Shown here in pieces: positions 13,908 to 22,747 of a stretch of 27,893 nt of DNA (position 1 is its first letter; the number at the start of each line of letters is the position of its first letter). The stretch covers positions 1 to 27,893 of the forward strand of contig CAKSSJ010000030.1 in assembly GCA_934488615.1 (NCBI GenBank), given 5' to 3'. Under the pieces are notes generated by a model that searched no databases, was not told where the DNA came from, and saw only the letters and a program-made list of their open reading frames with translations. Origin of the DNA: an uncultured Eubacteriales bacterium. GTDB lineage: Bacteria; Bacillota; Clostridia; Oscillospirales; Acutalibacteraceae. The position numbers and the translations under genes are program-made.

Positions 13908-15116
13908 TCAGTCATTGCCGAAGAAAGCTTCGTGAACTGCGGAAACAGCCTTATCGGCATCCTTCTCGTCAATAAGTACGGAGATCTTAATCTCGCTCGT
14001 TGAGATCGTCTGAATATTGATTCCCTTGCCGTAGAGAGCCTCAAACATCTTTGAAGCGGTACCGGGATGAGTTTCCATACCTGCACCGACAACGGAAACC
14101 TTAGCTACCGTGTTGTCGCTGAATACCTTTGCGTCACCGATAAACGGAAGAGCCTTAATGCACTCAACAGCCTCCTCCTCGTTTGCCATGCTGACGGTGA
14201 AAACAATATCCTTTGTGTTGTCTCTGCCGACCGACTGGAGAATGATATCAACATTTATGTTGTTCTTTGCAAGCTGTGAGAAAACCTTGAATGCGATTCC
14301 CGGAACATCCTCAACGCCTACGATAGAAATTTTCGATACGTCCTTATCCTTTGTTACGCCTCTGACTAACATCTTTTCCATTTTAGTGGTCTCCTTTACG
14401 ATTGTTCCCGGGATCGGGTTAAGGCTTGAAATAACCTCAAGCTCAACATTATATTTCTTTGCCATTTCAACCGAACGGTTGTTGAGAACCTGCGCGCCGA
14501 GCGTTGCAAGCTCAAGCATCTCGTCATATGTGATCTCCTGAAGTCTGCGTGCGCCTGCCACCTTACGGGGGTCTGCGGTATAAACACCGTCAACGTCGGT
14601 AAATATCTGACATCTGTCGGCATTGAGAGCCGCCGCAATTGCAACTGCGCTTGTGTCCGAGCCGCCGCGTCCGAGGGTCGTCATGTCCTGATACTTGTTA
14701 AGTCCCTGAAAGCCTGCAACAACAACGATCTTGCGGTTGTCAAGCTCGGTTCTGATTCTGTCAGTCTCGACCTTTTTAATTCTTGCCGCCGAGTAAACGG
14801 AATCGGTGCGGAAGCCTGCCTGCCAGCCGAGAAGCGAAATTGCAGGACAGCCGAGCTCCTCAATAGCCATTGCAAGCAGAGCAATTGAAATCTGCTCGCC
14901 TGCCGCCATGAGCATATCCATCTCGCGCTTTGAATTGTGAGCGCTGATCTCTTTTGCCTTTGCGATAAGGTCATCTGTTGTGTCGCCCTGAGCGGAAACA
15001 ACAACTACAACGTCATTGCCCTTTTTGTAGGTGTCCGTTACGATTCTTGCAACGTTCATGACACGTTCCGTGTTGGCGACCGAGCTGCCGCCGAATTTTT
15101 GAACTATAAGTCCCAT
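13908..15116 (-). CDS. lysC: Aspartate kinase
   Basis: 402 residues. The kinase domain shows KFGGSSVANTERV (6-18), VVSAQGDTTDDLI, GEQISIALLAMAI, TLGRGGSDTSAVAIA (~150-165) and FTDVDGVYTADPR, the canonical ATP/aspartate-binding blocks. Two ACT domains follow from about residue 260 (ISIVGVEDVPGIAFKVFSQL, then VSVVGAGMETHPGTASKMFE), the site of feedback by lysine and/or threonine in the family. It makes aspartyl phosphate, the first step to Lys, Thr, Met and Ile. ATG 15116 has GGTGA about 7 nt upstream; a TTG two codons earlier is less likely. It is 22 bp downstream of hom in the same operon. No lysine riboswitch is seen upstream. Confidence 0.97.
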   Translation of the reverse strand: MGLIVQKFGGSSVANTERVMNVARIVTDTYKKGNDVVVVVSAQGDTTDDLIAKAKEISAHNSKREMDMLMAAGEQISIALLAMAIEELGCPAISLLGWQAGFRTDSVYSAARIKKVETDRIRTELDNRKIVVVAGFQGLNKYQDMTTLGRGGSDTSAVAIAAALNADRCQIFTDVDGVYTADPRKVAGARRLQEITYDEMLELATLGAQVLNNRSVEMAKKYNVELEVISSLNPIPGTIVKETTKMEKMLVRGVTKDKDVSKISIVGVEDVPGIAFKVFSQLAKNNINVDIILQSVGRDNTKDIVFTVSMANEEEAVECIKALPFIGDAKVFSDNTVAKVSVVGAGMETHPGTASKMFEALYGKGINIQTISTSEIKISVLIDEKDADKAVSAVHEAFFGND

Positions 15117-15138
15117 GATCAATTCACCACTTTATATT

Positions 15139-16368
15139 TTAATAATTAACTACCCTGATTGTTGAAAGCACGTTAATGTTCTTAATTTCGCCGAGCTTGG
15201 CTCTGAGCGTGCCCTCCTTGTCCGCCGATGTGACGAATGCAAATTCGTCCTCGGGAGCATTTTCTCTCGAAAGAACCTTGATGTCGCCGAAAAGCTCCCT
15301 GACTTTGCTGAGCGCACATTCCTTACAGCCTGTTGCGCGGACATAAAGCGCCGTTTCAACCTCGTTATAATCGACGAGAGAACCGTCAACCGCCTTATCC
15401 CAGCTTATGCCCTTGTTACGTCCGATGTGCTGCGCACAGTCGATAATATCGGCAACAACAGCGCTTGCCGTTGCCATTTTGCCTGCGCCCTGACCGTAGA
15501 AAGCAACATCGCCGACCGCATTGCCGCGAACGAGGACGGAATTGAATACTCCGTTGACGCCCGAAAGAATACTGGAATCCGAAACAAATGCGGGAGTAAC
15601 CATTGCGGCGGTCTTGTCACCAATCTTCTTCGCTCTGCCGAGAAGCTTGATCACGCCGCCCCAGGAGCGAGCATAGTCAACGTCCTCAAGCGTGATTTTG
15701 GTTATGCCCTCGGTGTAGACCGACTTGGGATAAACATGCTTGCCGAAGCAGAGAGCGGCAAGAATACAGATCTTACGGCATGCGTCGAAGCCCTCGATAT
15801 CGGCAGTCGGATCCTTTTCGGCGTAGCCGTTGTCCTGAGCCAGCTTGAGAGCATCCTCAAAGCTCATCGAATCAAAAATCATCTTTGAAAGAATGAAGTT
15901 CGTCGTGCCGTTGAGTATGCCTGCAACCTCGGTTATTTCATTTGCGGCAAGGCACTGAATAATCGGGCGCAGAACGGGAATTCCGCCGCCGACGCTTGCC
16001 TCAAACATGAAGTTTACATTGTTCTCCTTTGCCAGCTCAAGCAGGATATCGCCCTTTTCGGCAACAAGCTCCTTGTTTGATGTGACAACTGATTTGCCTG
16101 CCTTGAGGCAGGAGGAAACAAATTCAAAGGCAGGGTGAAGTCCGCCCATAGCCTCTGCGACGATTTTAACATCGCCGTCGTTGAGAATAACATTGAAATC
16201 GTCAATTATCTTATCTTCGTTTTTGTCACCGGGAAATTTTCTGAGGTCAAGGATATACTTGACATTCATTTTTTCTCCGATCTTGCCCGTGATTTTTCGG
16301 TCGTTGAGCGAGATAACCTCGGCAACACCCGAACCTACAACACCGTAGCCTAAAACAGCTATGTCCAT
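15139..16368 (-). CDS. hom: Homoserine dehydrogenase
   Basis: 409 residues. The NAD(P)-binding motif VLGYGVVGSGVAEV is at residues 5-18. AEAMGGLHPAFEF, SNKELVAEKG (with the conserved Lys near 105), GGGIPVLRPI, GILNGTTNFIL and DPTADIEGFDACRK are the diagnostic blocks of the catalytic domain. The C-terminal ~80 residues (EFAFVTSADKEGTLRAKLGE) form an ACT-type regulatory domain. It reduces aspartate semialdehyde to homoserine. GGGAG lies 9 nt before the ATG; a TTG three codons upstream abuts that site and is rejected. It is first in a hom-lysC operon, a pairing that suggests control toward threonine/methionine. No clear promoter or riboswitch was found in the 172 bp upstream. Confidence 0.97.
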   Translation of the reverse strand: MDIAVLGYGVVGSGVAEVISLNDRKITGKIGEKMNVKYILDLRKFPGDKNEDKIIDDFNVILNDGDVKIVAEAMGGLHPAFEFVSSCLKAGKSVVTSNKELVAEKGDILLELAKENNVNFMFEASVGGGIPVLRPIIQCLAANEITEVAGILNGTTNFILSKMIFDSMSFEDALKLAQDNGYAEKDPTADIEGFDACRKICILAALCFGKHVYPKSVYTEGITKITLEDVDYARSWGGVIKLLGRAKKIGDKTAAMVTPAFVSDSSILSGVNGVFNSVLVRGNAVGDVAFYGQGAGKMATASAVVADIIDCAQHIGRNKGISWDKAVDGSLVDYNEVETALYVRATGCKECALSKVRELFGDIKVLSRENAPEDEFAFVTSADKEGTLRAKLGEIKNINVLSTIRVVNY

Positions 16369-16463
16369 TGTTTTCAACTCCCTGTTTATTGAACAATAAT
16401 CATCTTAGTTTATCACAAAAGAGTTAAATAATAAAGTGTTTTTTAAAATTTTTTCATTTTTTA

Positions 16464-16491
16464 TTTGCATTATCCTCTTTTATGGTATAAT
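16464..16491 (+). promoter_or_regulatory. Likely promoter of the AI-2E/YtvI-like gene
   Basis: TTTGCA (16464-16469), 16 bp, perfect TATAAT (16486-16491). Confidence 0.6.
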
Positions 16492-16540
16492 ATATTCAGT
16501 ATAAGGCACTTTGTGAAAATTTTTTGGAGTGAGGTTGATT

Positions 16541-17773
16541 ATGGATAAAGCCGAAATCAGACGCAAAAAGATTATAAACATAGTCTATTACGCCATTGTA
16601 TTGGGTTTGGCATATTTATTCCTGAAATACTGTTTCTCGATGTTTGCGCCGTTTCTCATCGCATTTTTTATTGCGGTGATCGTGCAAAGACCGACAAACT
16701 TTATAACAAGGAAAACAAAAATCAAAAAGGGAATAACCGCAACGGTTCTTGTCCTTCTTTTGTATCTGGTGATTGCCGCTTTGATTTCTCTCATCGGCGT
16801 TAAGCTTGTTGACGGAATAAAAAGCCTTGTCGCCTTTATTCAATCAAAGCTGACGGATATTCCGACGCTGATTGAGAACATCAAAAAATGGTCGCTTAAC
16901 ACAATAAGATTCTTGCCCGACGGGCTTGAGGCAAAAGCGCAGAATTCAATGATTCCGTTCTTCGACGCGCTTAAGGAAAAGAGTGCAAGCGAAATTGCAA
17001 GCTTTATCATGGATAAGGCATCGAACGGCGAAAAGTTCTCTCTTGCGAGCCTTTCAACTCCGCTCAGCGGAATTTGGAGCACGGCGAAGCAGATCCCGTC
17101 CGTTTTTGTCGCCGTTATGATAGCGATAGTTTCCTCCTGCTTTATGGCTGTTGACTATGACCGACTTGTTATCTTTATCAAGGGACAGATGTCCGCAGAG
17201 AACGAGGGTAAGCTCTCGGCAACCAAGCGAATCGTGTTCAAGTCGCTCGGAAAGCTCATTAAATCATATGTTCTCATCATTTGCATAACGGGAATGGAGC
17301 TTTTTGTCGGATTAAATATTCTTACGCTTATCGGAATTTACAAGGACGGCAACATAATCGCCTTGTCGCTGATAATCGCCGTGCTGGATATTCTTCCTGT
17401 TATCGGAACGGGTACGTTTATGGTTCCTTGGGCACTTTACAGCCTGATTACAGGCAAGGTCGGGTTGGCAATCGGACTGTTCATTGTTTACGCAGTTATC
17501 TATGTTGTCAGACAGATTATTGAGCCGAAAATCGTCGGCGGTACGGTTGATTTGCCGTCGTTTGTCACCCTTATGGGTATGTACATCGGTTCGCAGCTCT
17601 TCGGATTTATCGGTATCTTCCTTGTGCCGATCCTCATAATTATTATAAAGCTTCTCAACGATGAGGGAATTATCCACCTTTGGAACAACAGCGATGCGTT
17701 TGAAGATGAAGTTTCCTCCGAGCCTAAAATCAAGCTCCCGAAGCTGTCATTTTTGAAGAAGAAAAAGAAATAA
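16541..17773 (+). CDS. AI-2E/YtvI-family integral membrane protein
   Basis: 410 residues from ATG 16541, with GTGAGG 6 nt upstream; a GTG four codons earlier lies inside that site. The layout is that of the AI-2E transporter family: paired TM helices at the N-terminus (IVYYAIVLGLAYLFLKYCF, FAPFLIAFFIAVIVQ, VLVLLLYLVIAALISLIG), a long amphipathic central region (~95-190), then a cluster of TMs with VLDILPVIGTGTFMVPWALY (~285-305), the family signature, and YVVRQIIEPKIVGG (~328-341). A Lys-rich C-terminus ends it. Members export small molecules or exchange ions; the sporulation protein YtvI belongs here and this length fits. The substrate is unknown. Confidence 0.9.
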   Translation: MDKAEIRRKKIINIVYYAIVLGLAYLFLKYCFSMFAPFLIAFFIAVIVQRPTNFITRKTKIKKGITATVLVLLLYLVIAALISLIGVKLVDGIKSLVAFIQSKLTDIPTLIENIKKWSLNTIRFLPDGLEAKAQNSMIPFFDALKEKSASEIASFIMDKASNGEKFSLASLSTPLSGIWSTAKQIPSVFVAVMIAIVSSCFMAVDYDRLVIFIKGQMSAENEGKLSATKRIVFKSLGKLIKSYVLIICITGMELFVGLNILTLIGIYKDGNIIALSLIIAVLDILPVIGTGTFMVPWALYSLITGKVGLAIGLFIVYAVIYVVRQIIEPKIVGGTVDLPSFVTLMGMYIGSQLFGFIGIFLVPILIIIIKLLNDEGIIHLWNNSDAFEDEVSSEPKIKLPKLSFLKKKKK

Positions 17774-17791
17774 AAATCATAACCAAATAAT

Positions 17792-17821
17792 AAAAAGAGG
17801 TCGTTTTGTGACCTCTTTTTT
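17792..17821. terminator. Bidirectional terminator after the YtvI-like gene
   Basis: AAAAAGAGGTC (17792-17802) pairs perfectly with GACCTCTTTTT (17810-17820) around GTTTTGT. It serves the plus-strand gene and, read in reverse, the minus-strand XRE gene. Confidence 0.9.
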
Positions 17822-17829
17822 CTATGTGT

Positions 17830-17857
17830 CACCGTAAATATACGGTGATTTTTTATT
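17830..17857 (+). terminator. Second tandem terminator hairpin
   Basis: CACCGTA (17830-17836), loop AATA, TACGGTG (17841-17847), then ATTTTTTATT. It backs up the preceding terminator on the plus strand only. Confidence 0.8.
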
Positions 17858-17868
17858 GCCGAAAATGC

Positions 17869-18168
17869 TCAGTCAGTCTTTTTTACAGCGCAGATAAATT
17901 CCGAGAGCTTGATCTGTTCCTCGTCATCAAGGAGCTGGATTGCAGACAAAAGATAAGGGTTGACCTTGTTTCTCTGCTCGGAAAAGAAATCCTGAACGGA
18001 AATATCAAGGGCAAAGCAAATGTACGAAAGCATCTCAACAGTGGGATTCTTTTTGTTCATTTCAAGGTCACGCAGATAGCTTTGTGAAATTCCGGCAAGG
18101 TTAGCCAGCTTGTTCGTACTCATATTTTTTCTTTCCCTTAGCTCAACTATTCTTTTTCCGATGTCCAT
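17869..18168 (-). CDS. XRE-family transcriptional regulator
   Basis: 99 residues. Residues 5-60 are an HTH_3 domain (IVELRERKNMSTNKLANLAG, ISQSYLRDLEMNKKNPTVEM, LSYICFALDISVQDFF), related to the SinR/Cro class. The C-terminal 38 residues (NPYLLSAIQLLDDEEQIKLSEFICAVKK) are predicted helical and could be a dimerisation or anti-repressor-binding segment; no effector domain is apparent. GAGGTGA lies 4 nt before the ATG. It is divergent from an exported-protein gene pair (18303-20021), with a TTGACA promoter carrying repeated motifs between them, so it is a likely repressor of that pair and itself. This is inference from layout. Confidence 0.9.
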   Translation of the reverse strand: MDIGKRIVELRERKNMSTNKLANLAGISQSYLRDLEMNKKNPTVEMLSYICFALDISVQDFFSEQRNKVNPYLLSAIQLLDDEEQIKLSEFICAVKKTD

Positions 18169-18226
18169 TTAATCACCTCGTATATTATAATAATCGTTAT
18201 TGCGAAAAAATATTACAGTTATAGTG

Positions 18227-18255
18227 TTGACATATTATTGCTATAGTGATAAAAT
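18227..18255 (+). promoter_or_regulatory. Promoter of the exported-protein pair, with candidate XRE operator repeats
   Basis: TTGACA (18227-18232), 17 bp, TAAAAT (18250-18255). TATAGTG occurs at 18220-18226 and 18242-18248, 22 bp apart, so two helical turns on the same face. A GTGAT/ATCAC inverted repeat runs from 18247 past the -10. Confidence 0.7.
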
Positions 18256-18302
18256 ATCATCACCATTGAAATAATTACATTTGTGAAAAAAGGAGGAGCG
18301 AT

Positions 18303-18749
18303 ATGAAAAAAATTATTTCTGTTGTGTTGGTTTTGGCGATTGTCGGCATCGGCATTTATTTTATTGCCTCGCATAAAAGTGATGAAGACAAGATTGTTGA
18401 ACGCTTGGAGGCTTTTGAAACTGCGTATGCAAGCGGAGATATGGACGGATGCCTCGACTGTCTTGATTCCAAAAGCCGCAATGCCTTAAAAGGCATCGGC
18501 AAGGTCAGTTCGGCTCTCGGCTACGGCATCGGAGATTTATTCAGCGGTATGTTTTCCTTGGGTGTTGCAACTTATGACGAGCAGGTTGAATTTAAGGTGA
18601 AGGAAATAAAATATACCGACAAAACCCACGCTAAAGTGACTGCAGAAGTGTGGCTCAGCAAGGACAATCTTCATAATGAATCCACAAGTGTGGAAACATT
18701 TGAAATGGTGAAAGAAAAAAACGATTGGTATTTGGTAGAAGATTTTTAA
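18303..18749 (+). CDS. Exported or membrane-anchored protein of unknown function
   Basis: 148 residues with GGAGGAG just upstream (AAGGAGGAGCGAT before ATG). The N-terminus MKKIISVVLVLAIVGIGIYF is a signal peptide or anchor without a lipobox. The rest (KIVERLEAFETAYASGDMDG, CLDCLDSKSRNALKGIGK, then VEFKVKEIKYTDKTHAKVTA and EMVKEKNDWYLVEDF) has the helix-then-sheet pattern of NTF2-like/DUF4878-type lipoproteins: a helical DKIVxxxxAFExAYxxGDMD start and a closing KxxDWYLVED strand. The family call is by pattern. It is translated 12 bp before the WG-repeat lipoprotein and presumably works with it outside the cell membrane. Confidence 0.78.
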   Translation: MKKIISVVLVLAIVGIGIYFIASHKSDEDKIVERLEAFETAYASGDMDGCLDCLDSKSRNALKGIGKVSSALGYGIGDLFSGMFSLGVATYDEQVEFKVKEIKYTDKTHAKVTAEVWLSKDNLHNESTSVETFEMVKEKNDWYLVEDF

Positions 18750-18761
18750 GGAGGTACAGAA

Positions 18762-20021
18762 ATGAAAAAAGCAGTATCAGTAATTTTGATTTTAACGGTG
18801 ATTTTCTCGCTTTCAGCCTGCGGCAAAAAGAAAAAATCGGACATCGTGGTTGTTAAAGATTATGAATCGCAGCCTTTAGACGATGAAAATAACGGTGAAA
18901 AAATAAGCGCGCTGAATTTAAAAAATGTTGCTGATTTTAAAAACGGTTATGCTTGGGTAGAAAGCTCAGAAGGAAGCTCTTTCCTTATAAATACAAAAGG
19001 AAAAATAATATACACTTCTGCATCATGCTATAAATATCATGACATGAGTAATGACGCTTGTTTTGTGCAGGAGAAGATAGGTGAAAATAAATATGAATAT
19101 AAAATAATAAACAAAAACGGACAGGTTGTTGCATCTTCTGCGGACGGAAAGTTCGATGAGATTTTGGCGTCGGGAGATAATTTGTTTTTTGTTCATAAAT
19201 ATGAGGGCGGTATAGACAGTTCGAGAAATTTATACGGAACAATCAACGAAAAGGGTGAGTTTGTAAACAACTTAAGAGAATGTCCGTTTGTGAATTCAAA
19301 AGAAGCGGAAGCAAAATATATTGGTGCAAAATCATTTATTTTCGGAAATTTGATTTATTATCGTGGCTATTCAAGTATTTATATGTCAAACTGCGATAAG
19401 TTTTTTGATAACAGTAATACGTGGCAAAAGTATACCAGCATTGGAAACAATCTGTATATTTTATACAATCACGGAATTATGGCAGAGGGAAGTGAAATGA
19501 AATATAGCGAATTTAACGATGAAGGGTACAAATATACTGTAATTCGATCCGACGGAAAAATAGAAAAGGCACCCAAATTTGATAATGTTGTGAACGGTTT
19601 CTTTATAACAGTAGATAGTGAGAAAAAAGCAGTATCATTTATTGATTCTGCAACAGGAAAAACGTTTATATTCTCAAAATATTTCATTTCTGATGTTTAC
19701 CATGATAAAGTTAGAGCAGCGGACAATAATCTGTTGGTAAGCATTAAAGGTGAGGATGGAAATGTTTATTATACAGTTTTAGATAGAAACGGCAATATGC
19801 TGTTCGAACCTATTTCGGGTAAAAGTGCAGACGCAAATGATGGTAAGATAACATTGTTAAAAGATGATGGCTATTCAGTTTTGGATTATTCAGGCAATGT
19901 GATAATAAACAGCGGTAAGTATAATTATATCGGTACCTTCAACGATGGTATCGCATGGGCAAAAAATTCATCGGATCAATATGTCGGTATAGATGAAAAA
20001 GGTAACGTTGTTATATCATAA
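18762..20021 (+). CDS. WG-repeat lipoprotein
   Basis: 419 residues. The lipobox LSAC (C20) follows a clean signal peptide, and the mature start is Lys-rich (GKKKKSD). The body contains several WG-type beta repeats of about 40-60 residues: FKNGYAWVESSEGSSFLINT..GKIIYT (~64-92), YKIINKNGQVVASS, YGTINEKGEFV, YTVLDRNGNMLFEPI, YSVLDYSGNVIINSGKY and FNDGIAWAKNSSDQYVGIDEK..GNVVIS at the end. WG_beta_rep proteins are thought to be beta-propeller- or solenoid-like surface proteins with no enzymatic role. The DNA is noticeably AT-rich compared with the neighbours (A/T third positions dominate). It ends in a very long terminator. Ligand unknown. Confidence 0.88.
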   Translation: MKKAVSVILILTVIFSLSACGKKKKSDIVVVKDYESQPLDDENNGEKISALNLKNVADFKNGYAWVESSEGSSFLINTKGKIIYTSASCYKYHDMSNDACFVQEKIGENKYEYKIINKNGQVVASSADGKFDEILASGDNLFFVHKYEGGIDSSRNLYGTINEKGEFVNNLRECPFVNSKEAEAKYIGAKSFIFGNLIYYRGYSSIYMSNCDKFFDNSNTWQKYTSIGNNLYILYNHGIMAEGSEMKYSEFNDEGYKYTVIRSDGKIEKAPKFDNVVNGFFITVDSEKKAVSFIDSATGKTFIFSKYFISDVYHDKVRAADNNLLVSIKGEDGNVYYTVLDRNGNMLFEPISGKSADANDGKITLLKDDGYSVLDYSGNVIINSGKYNYIGTFNDGIAWAKNSSDQYVGIDEKGNVVIS

Positions 20022-20029
20022 AAATGCAA

Positions 20030-20075
20030 AGCAAAAACAAAGCCGCAGGAATCACCCTGCGGCTTTGTTTTTGCT
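20030..20075. terminator. Long bidirectional terminator, 20-bp perfect stem
   Basis: Bases 20030-20049 are exactly complementary to 20056-20075, with loop AATCAC. The GCCGCAGG core is flanked by A/T tracts that give T-runs on both strands. It separates the convergent WG lipoprotein and U32 genes. Confidence 0.9.
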
Positions 20076-20084
20076 TATATTTTA

Positions 20085-22115
20085 TTATTCTACGCCCCTG
20101 TAAAGGAGTCCTCTTGTGAATTCACCGTGCGGCTTTTTGGAGCCTTTGATATAGTCCTGAATCACGAGCGATGTTTTTTCCTTGCTCTCGTCCGTAAAAT
20201 AAAGGAGCATAAAGTCCATGTTTCTTATCTCTCCGAGCCTGTCCGCCATATAGACGGGAACACTGTTGAGAATCTCGCTGCAGCCGGAGCGGCAGTCGAT
20301 CGTGAATTCAATTCCTCTGCGGTCGGTCAGCTTGCCCGTGCGCTTACATTCTGCACAGGATTTTCCGTTTTTCTGCGGACAGTTTCTTGTCAGCATCAAA
20401 GGCAGTCTGCCGTAGGCAAAAACACCCCTCGGCGCATTTCCGCCGATTGCCTGAGCCTGAGCCAGGGTTAGCTCGGGTGAAAGCAGAATTCTGTTTATTC
20501 CCATACCTTCGAGCGACTTTACGGAGAGCGAGTTGAACACGTTTGAGCCGATAAAGGCATTCGGTTTAAGCCCTGCCTTTTGAATAAGCACAATTCCGTC
20601 AAGTGTGCCTGCCCATGCTTCGGTTATGCCGTATTCCTTTGCGCTTTTCAGCTTTTCGAGAACCTTTTCATCATTTGAAAAAATTCCTCTCGGCATTTCA
20701 ACGCTGACTCTGAGCGATTTTTTGACCCTTTCCTCATCGCCGAGCGGCACAATGACCTGTTCAATATAATCCCAGTTTTCGGGTATATTATCAATATCTG
20801 CGAAGCGGCATATAAGCCGTTTTTTGCCCGGAGTATGTGGTTGAACCTTGACATATTCCGGTGTAAAGCTCTTAGCCTGAATCTTATTTTCATCAAGCTT
20901 CTCGATAACCTCACGGCGCAGTTTGTTAAGCTCAGAAACAGGAATAAACAGTCCGTCATCCAGTTCAATGTCAATATCGCCGCAAATAAATCTTGTTCCG
21001 CCGACCTTGGAAAGCTGGTTGTGAACCGATTTGGCAGTCGTAGCCTTGTTCATTGCAAGCTGAGGAACCTCACCCTCGGCGAAAGCATTTTTTGCACCTG
21101 CTCTTGCGGCAAGCGATATCGGCTCGTCCTTCAAAGCGGTAAAAGCAAAGTCAATAACAGTATCAGCTTTTTCTTTTTCGTAGAGCTTTTCAAGCTTTTT
21201 AAGAACGCCGGATGCCGCCGTAACATCATCCTTGCGGCGAATTCCGAACATGTCATATCCGAGCTTGTTTCTGTAATAGCCGTCCGTGAAACCCGAACGG
21301 GAGAACACGGAACGCAGATCGTCTCGGAGAGCGTTATCCGTCACGCCGTCCACGCTGTTGCGGCAAGCCTTGACCGCTGCGGCAACGTATTCCGGCCGCT
21401 TCATTCTACCTTCTATTTTGAATGAGCAAACGCCCATTTCAGCCATTTCGGATATATAATCAATTAGTGAAAGATCCTTTAAGCTCAGGTCATGGCCTGT
21501 TCCGTTTTCAACCGAGAAGGGTAGCCGGCACGGCTGAGCACATGCGCCTCTGTTACCGCTTCGTGAACCGAGAACGGCACTGAAAAGGCATTGACCTGAA
21601 ACGCACATACAGAGCGCACCGTGGACGAAACATTCAAGCTCGATAGGCGAGCTTTCGCAAAGCTTTTTGATTTCTTCTTTTGACAGCTCGCGGGGAAGAA
21701 CGGCTCGGGTAAAGCCGAGCTTTTTAAGCCTTTTAAGACCTGCGGCGGTCTGGACGGACATCTGAGTTGAAGCGTGGAGCGGCATATCGGGCGCGGTTCT
21801 GTGAATAAGCTCGGCAAGACCGATATCCTGCACGATGATCGCGTCAACACCTGCTTCACAGGCAAGCTGAACAGCCTCCTGAGCCTTTTCAAGCTCCCCG
21901 TCGGATACAAGAGTATTAAGCGTGAGATGCACCTTTACATTGTGCTTGTGGCAATATGCCACGGCTTCCATGAGCTGTTCGTTATCAAAATTTTCCGCAC
22001 TTCGGCGTGCGTTCAGATTTTTAATACCGAGGTAAACTGCATCCGCTCCGCTTCGCACGGCGGCAATAAGCGCCTGGGGCGAACCGGCAGGCGCAAGAAT
22101 TTCAGGTTTTATCAT
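20085..22115 (-). CDS. U32 family peptidase-like protein with DUF3656 region (RlhA-like)
   Basis: 676 residues. The U32 core starts PEILAPAGSPQALIAAVRSGADAVYLG (residues 4-30). ECFVHGALCMCVSGQCLFSA..GSRSGNRGACAQPCR (~160-197) gives the conserved cysteines of the U32 signature, which in relatives hold an iron-sulfur cluster. CSFKIEGRMKRPEYVAAAV follows. The middle ~300-400 region matches the DUF3656 portion, and a C-terminal U32-like half ends in another Cys group (NCPQKNGKSCAECKRTGKLTDRRG, ending near 620). Length and architecture match RlhA-type proteins, which hydroxylate 23S rRNA cytidine in E. coli; a peptidase role is not supported for these. ATGA overlap with zapA shows translational coupling, a common clostridial pair. 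Confidence 0.9.
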   Translation of the reverse strand: MIKPEILAPAGSPQALIAAVRSGADAVYLGIKNLNARRSAENFDNEQLMEAVAYCHKHNVKVHLTLNTLVSDGELEKAQEAVQLACEAGVDAIIVQDIGLAELIHRTAPDMPLHASTQMSVQTAAGLKRLKKLGFTRAVLPRELSKEEIKKLCESSPIELECFVHGALCMCVSGQCLFSAVLGSRSGNRGACAQPCRLPFSVENGTGHDLSLKDLSLIDYISEMAEMGVCSFKIEGRMKRPEYVAAAVKACRNSVDGVTDNALRDDLRSVFSRSGFTDGYYRNKLGYDMFGIRRKDDVTAASGVLKKLEKLYEKEKADTVIDFAFTALKDEPISLAARAGAKNAFAEGEVPQLAMNKATTAKSVHNQLSKVGGTRFICGDIDIELDDGLFIPVSELNKLRREVIEKLDENKIQAKSFTPEYVKVQPHTPGKKRLICRFADIDNIPENWDYIEQVIVPLGDEERVKKSLRVSVEMPRGIFSNDEKVLEKLKSAKEYGITEAWAGTLDGIVLIQKAGLKPNAFIGSNVFNSLSVKSLEGMGINRILLSPELTLAQAQAIGGNAPRGVFAYGRLPLMLTRNCPQKNGKSCAECKRTGKLTDRRGIEFTIDCRSGCSEILNSVPVYMADRLGEIRNMDFMLLYFTDESKEKTSLVIQDYIKGSKKPHGEFTRGLLYRGVE

Positions 22116-22471
22116 AGCATTTCCTTTTCTTCGAGACTGCGGCGGATGCTCCTGAGGTCTCTTGTCATGCGCTCGGCTTCACGGCGAGCCATTTCGGCTT
22201 CCGTCTTTGCCTTTGCGGCATCCTCCATGTACATCTGAATTTGAGACTTTAGAAAATCGTTTGATTTTTCAGCCTGTCTGAGCTTATCGGCATAGTCAAG
22301 GGCGCTGAGAACAGCCGCCTGAACCTGAGAAAGTCTCGGGTGGTCGTGAATAAGACCCGTGATTTCGTCGTCAAGATCCTCGCCGAGATTTTTCATGTAG
22401 GCGATCTCCTCATCGGTCGTGATATAATAATCCAGTCCTCCGATCGTGAGCCTTACTTTGTTTTTTCCCAT
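22112..22471 (-). CDS. zapA: Cell division protein ZapA
   Basis: 119 residues from ATG 22471, with GGAGG 7 nt upstream; an in-frame start further upstream has no such site. The N-terminal part (KVRLTIGGLDYYITTDEEIAYM) is the ZapA dimerisation domain with the characteristic IxGxxYxIxxDE pattern, followed by a long coiled coil (~50-119, LEEKEML end). ZapA binds FtsZ filaments and stabilises the Z-ring. The C-terminal charged coiled coil (KAKTEAEMARREAERMTRDL) is longer than in Bacillus ZapA (about 85 residues), as in other clostridia. The ATG of the U32 gene overlaps its TGA. Confidence 0.9.
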   Translation of the reverse strand: MGKNKVRLTIGGLDYYITTDEEIAYMKNLGEDLDDEITGLIHDHPRLSQVQAAVLSALDYADKLRQAEKSNDFLKSQIQMYMEDAAKAKTEAEMARREAERMTRDLRSIRRSLEEKEML

Positions 22472-22529
22472 AACTGTACCTCCGCAGAATAATTGCGCAT
22501 AACTTCGCAAATATTAAGATTATAAAGCT

Positions 22530-22558
22530 ATTATACTATAATTTTCGATTTTGATAAA
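22530..22558 (-). promoter_or_regulatory. Possible promoter of zapA-U32
   Basis: On the minus strand TTTATC (22558-22553), 17 bp, TATAAT (22535-22530). The -35 is weak. The rest of the 347-bp gap between zapA and glgP holds only AT-rich sequence and the glgP promoter. Confidence 0.45.
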
Positions 22559-22747
22559 GAGTTTTTTCGCATTTTTTTGACATTTTTATCGGCTCGGAGC
22601 ATATATTTTATTTGCTTACGGCGGATAATAATGCGATATTTGGTTAAAATATATATTTATAATACCGTTTTGATAATATAACACCGTTTTTTCGTTGAAG
22701 TGCATAAAATACGGGGCTGAAATTCGTATAAGCAAATTGAAATATAC

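Noticed and set aside
16369..16540. Possible lysine or threonine-type riboswitch upstream of hom-lysC
   Set aside because: The 172-bp gap is AT-rich, with only short A/T runs and the divergent promoter. No conserved lysine-riboswitch or T-box elements are seen.
17830..17847. CACCGTA/TACGGTG as a copy of the shared promoter operator
   Set aside because: The spacing is 8, and the following T-tract shows it is a terminator hairpin.
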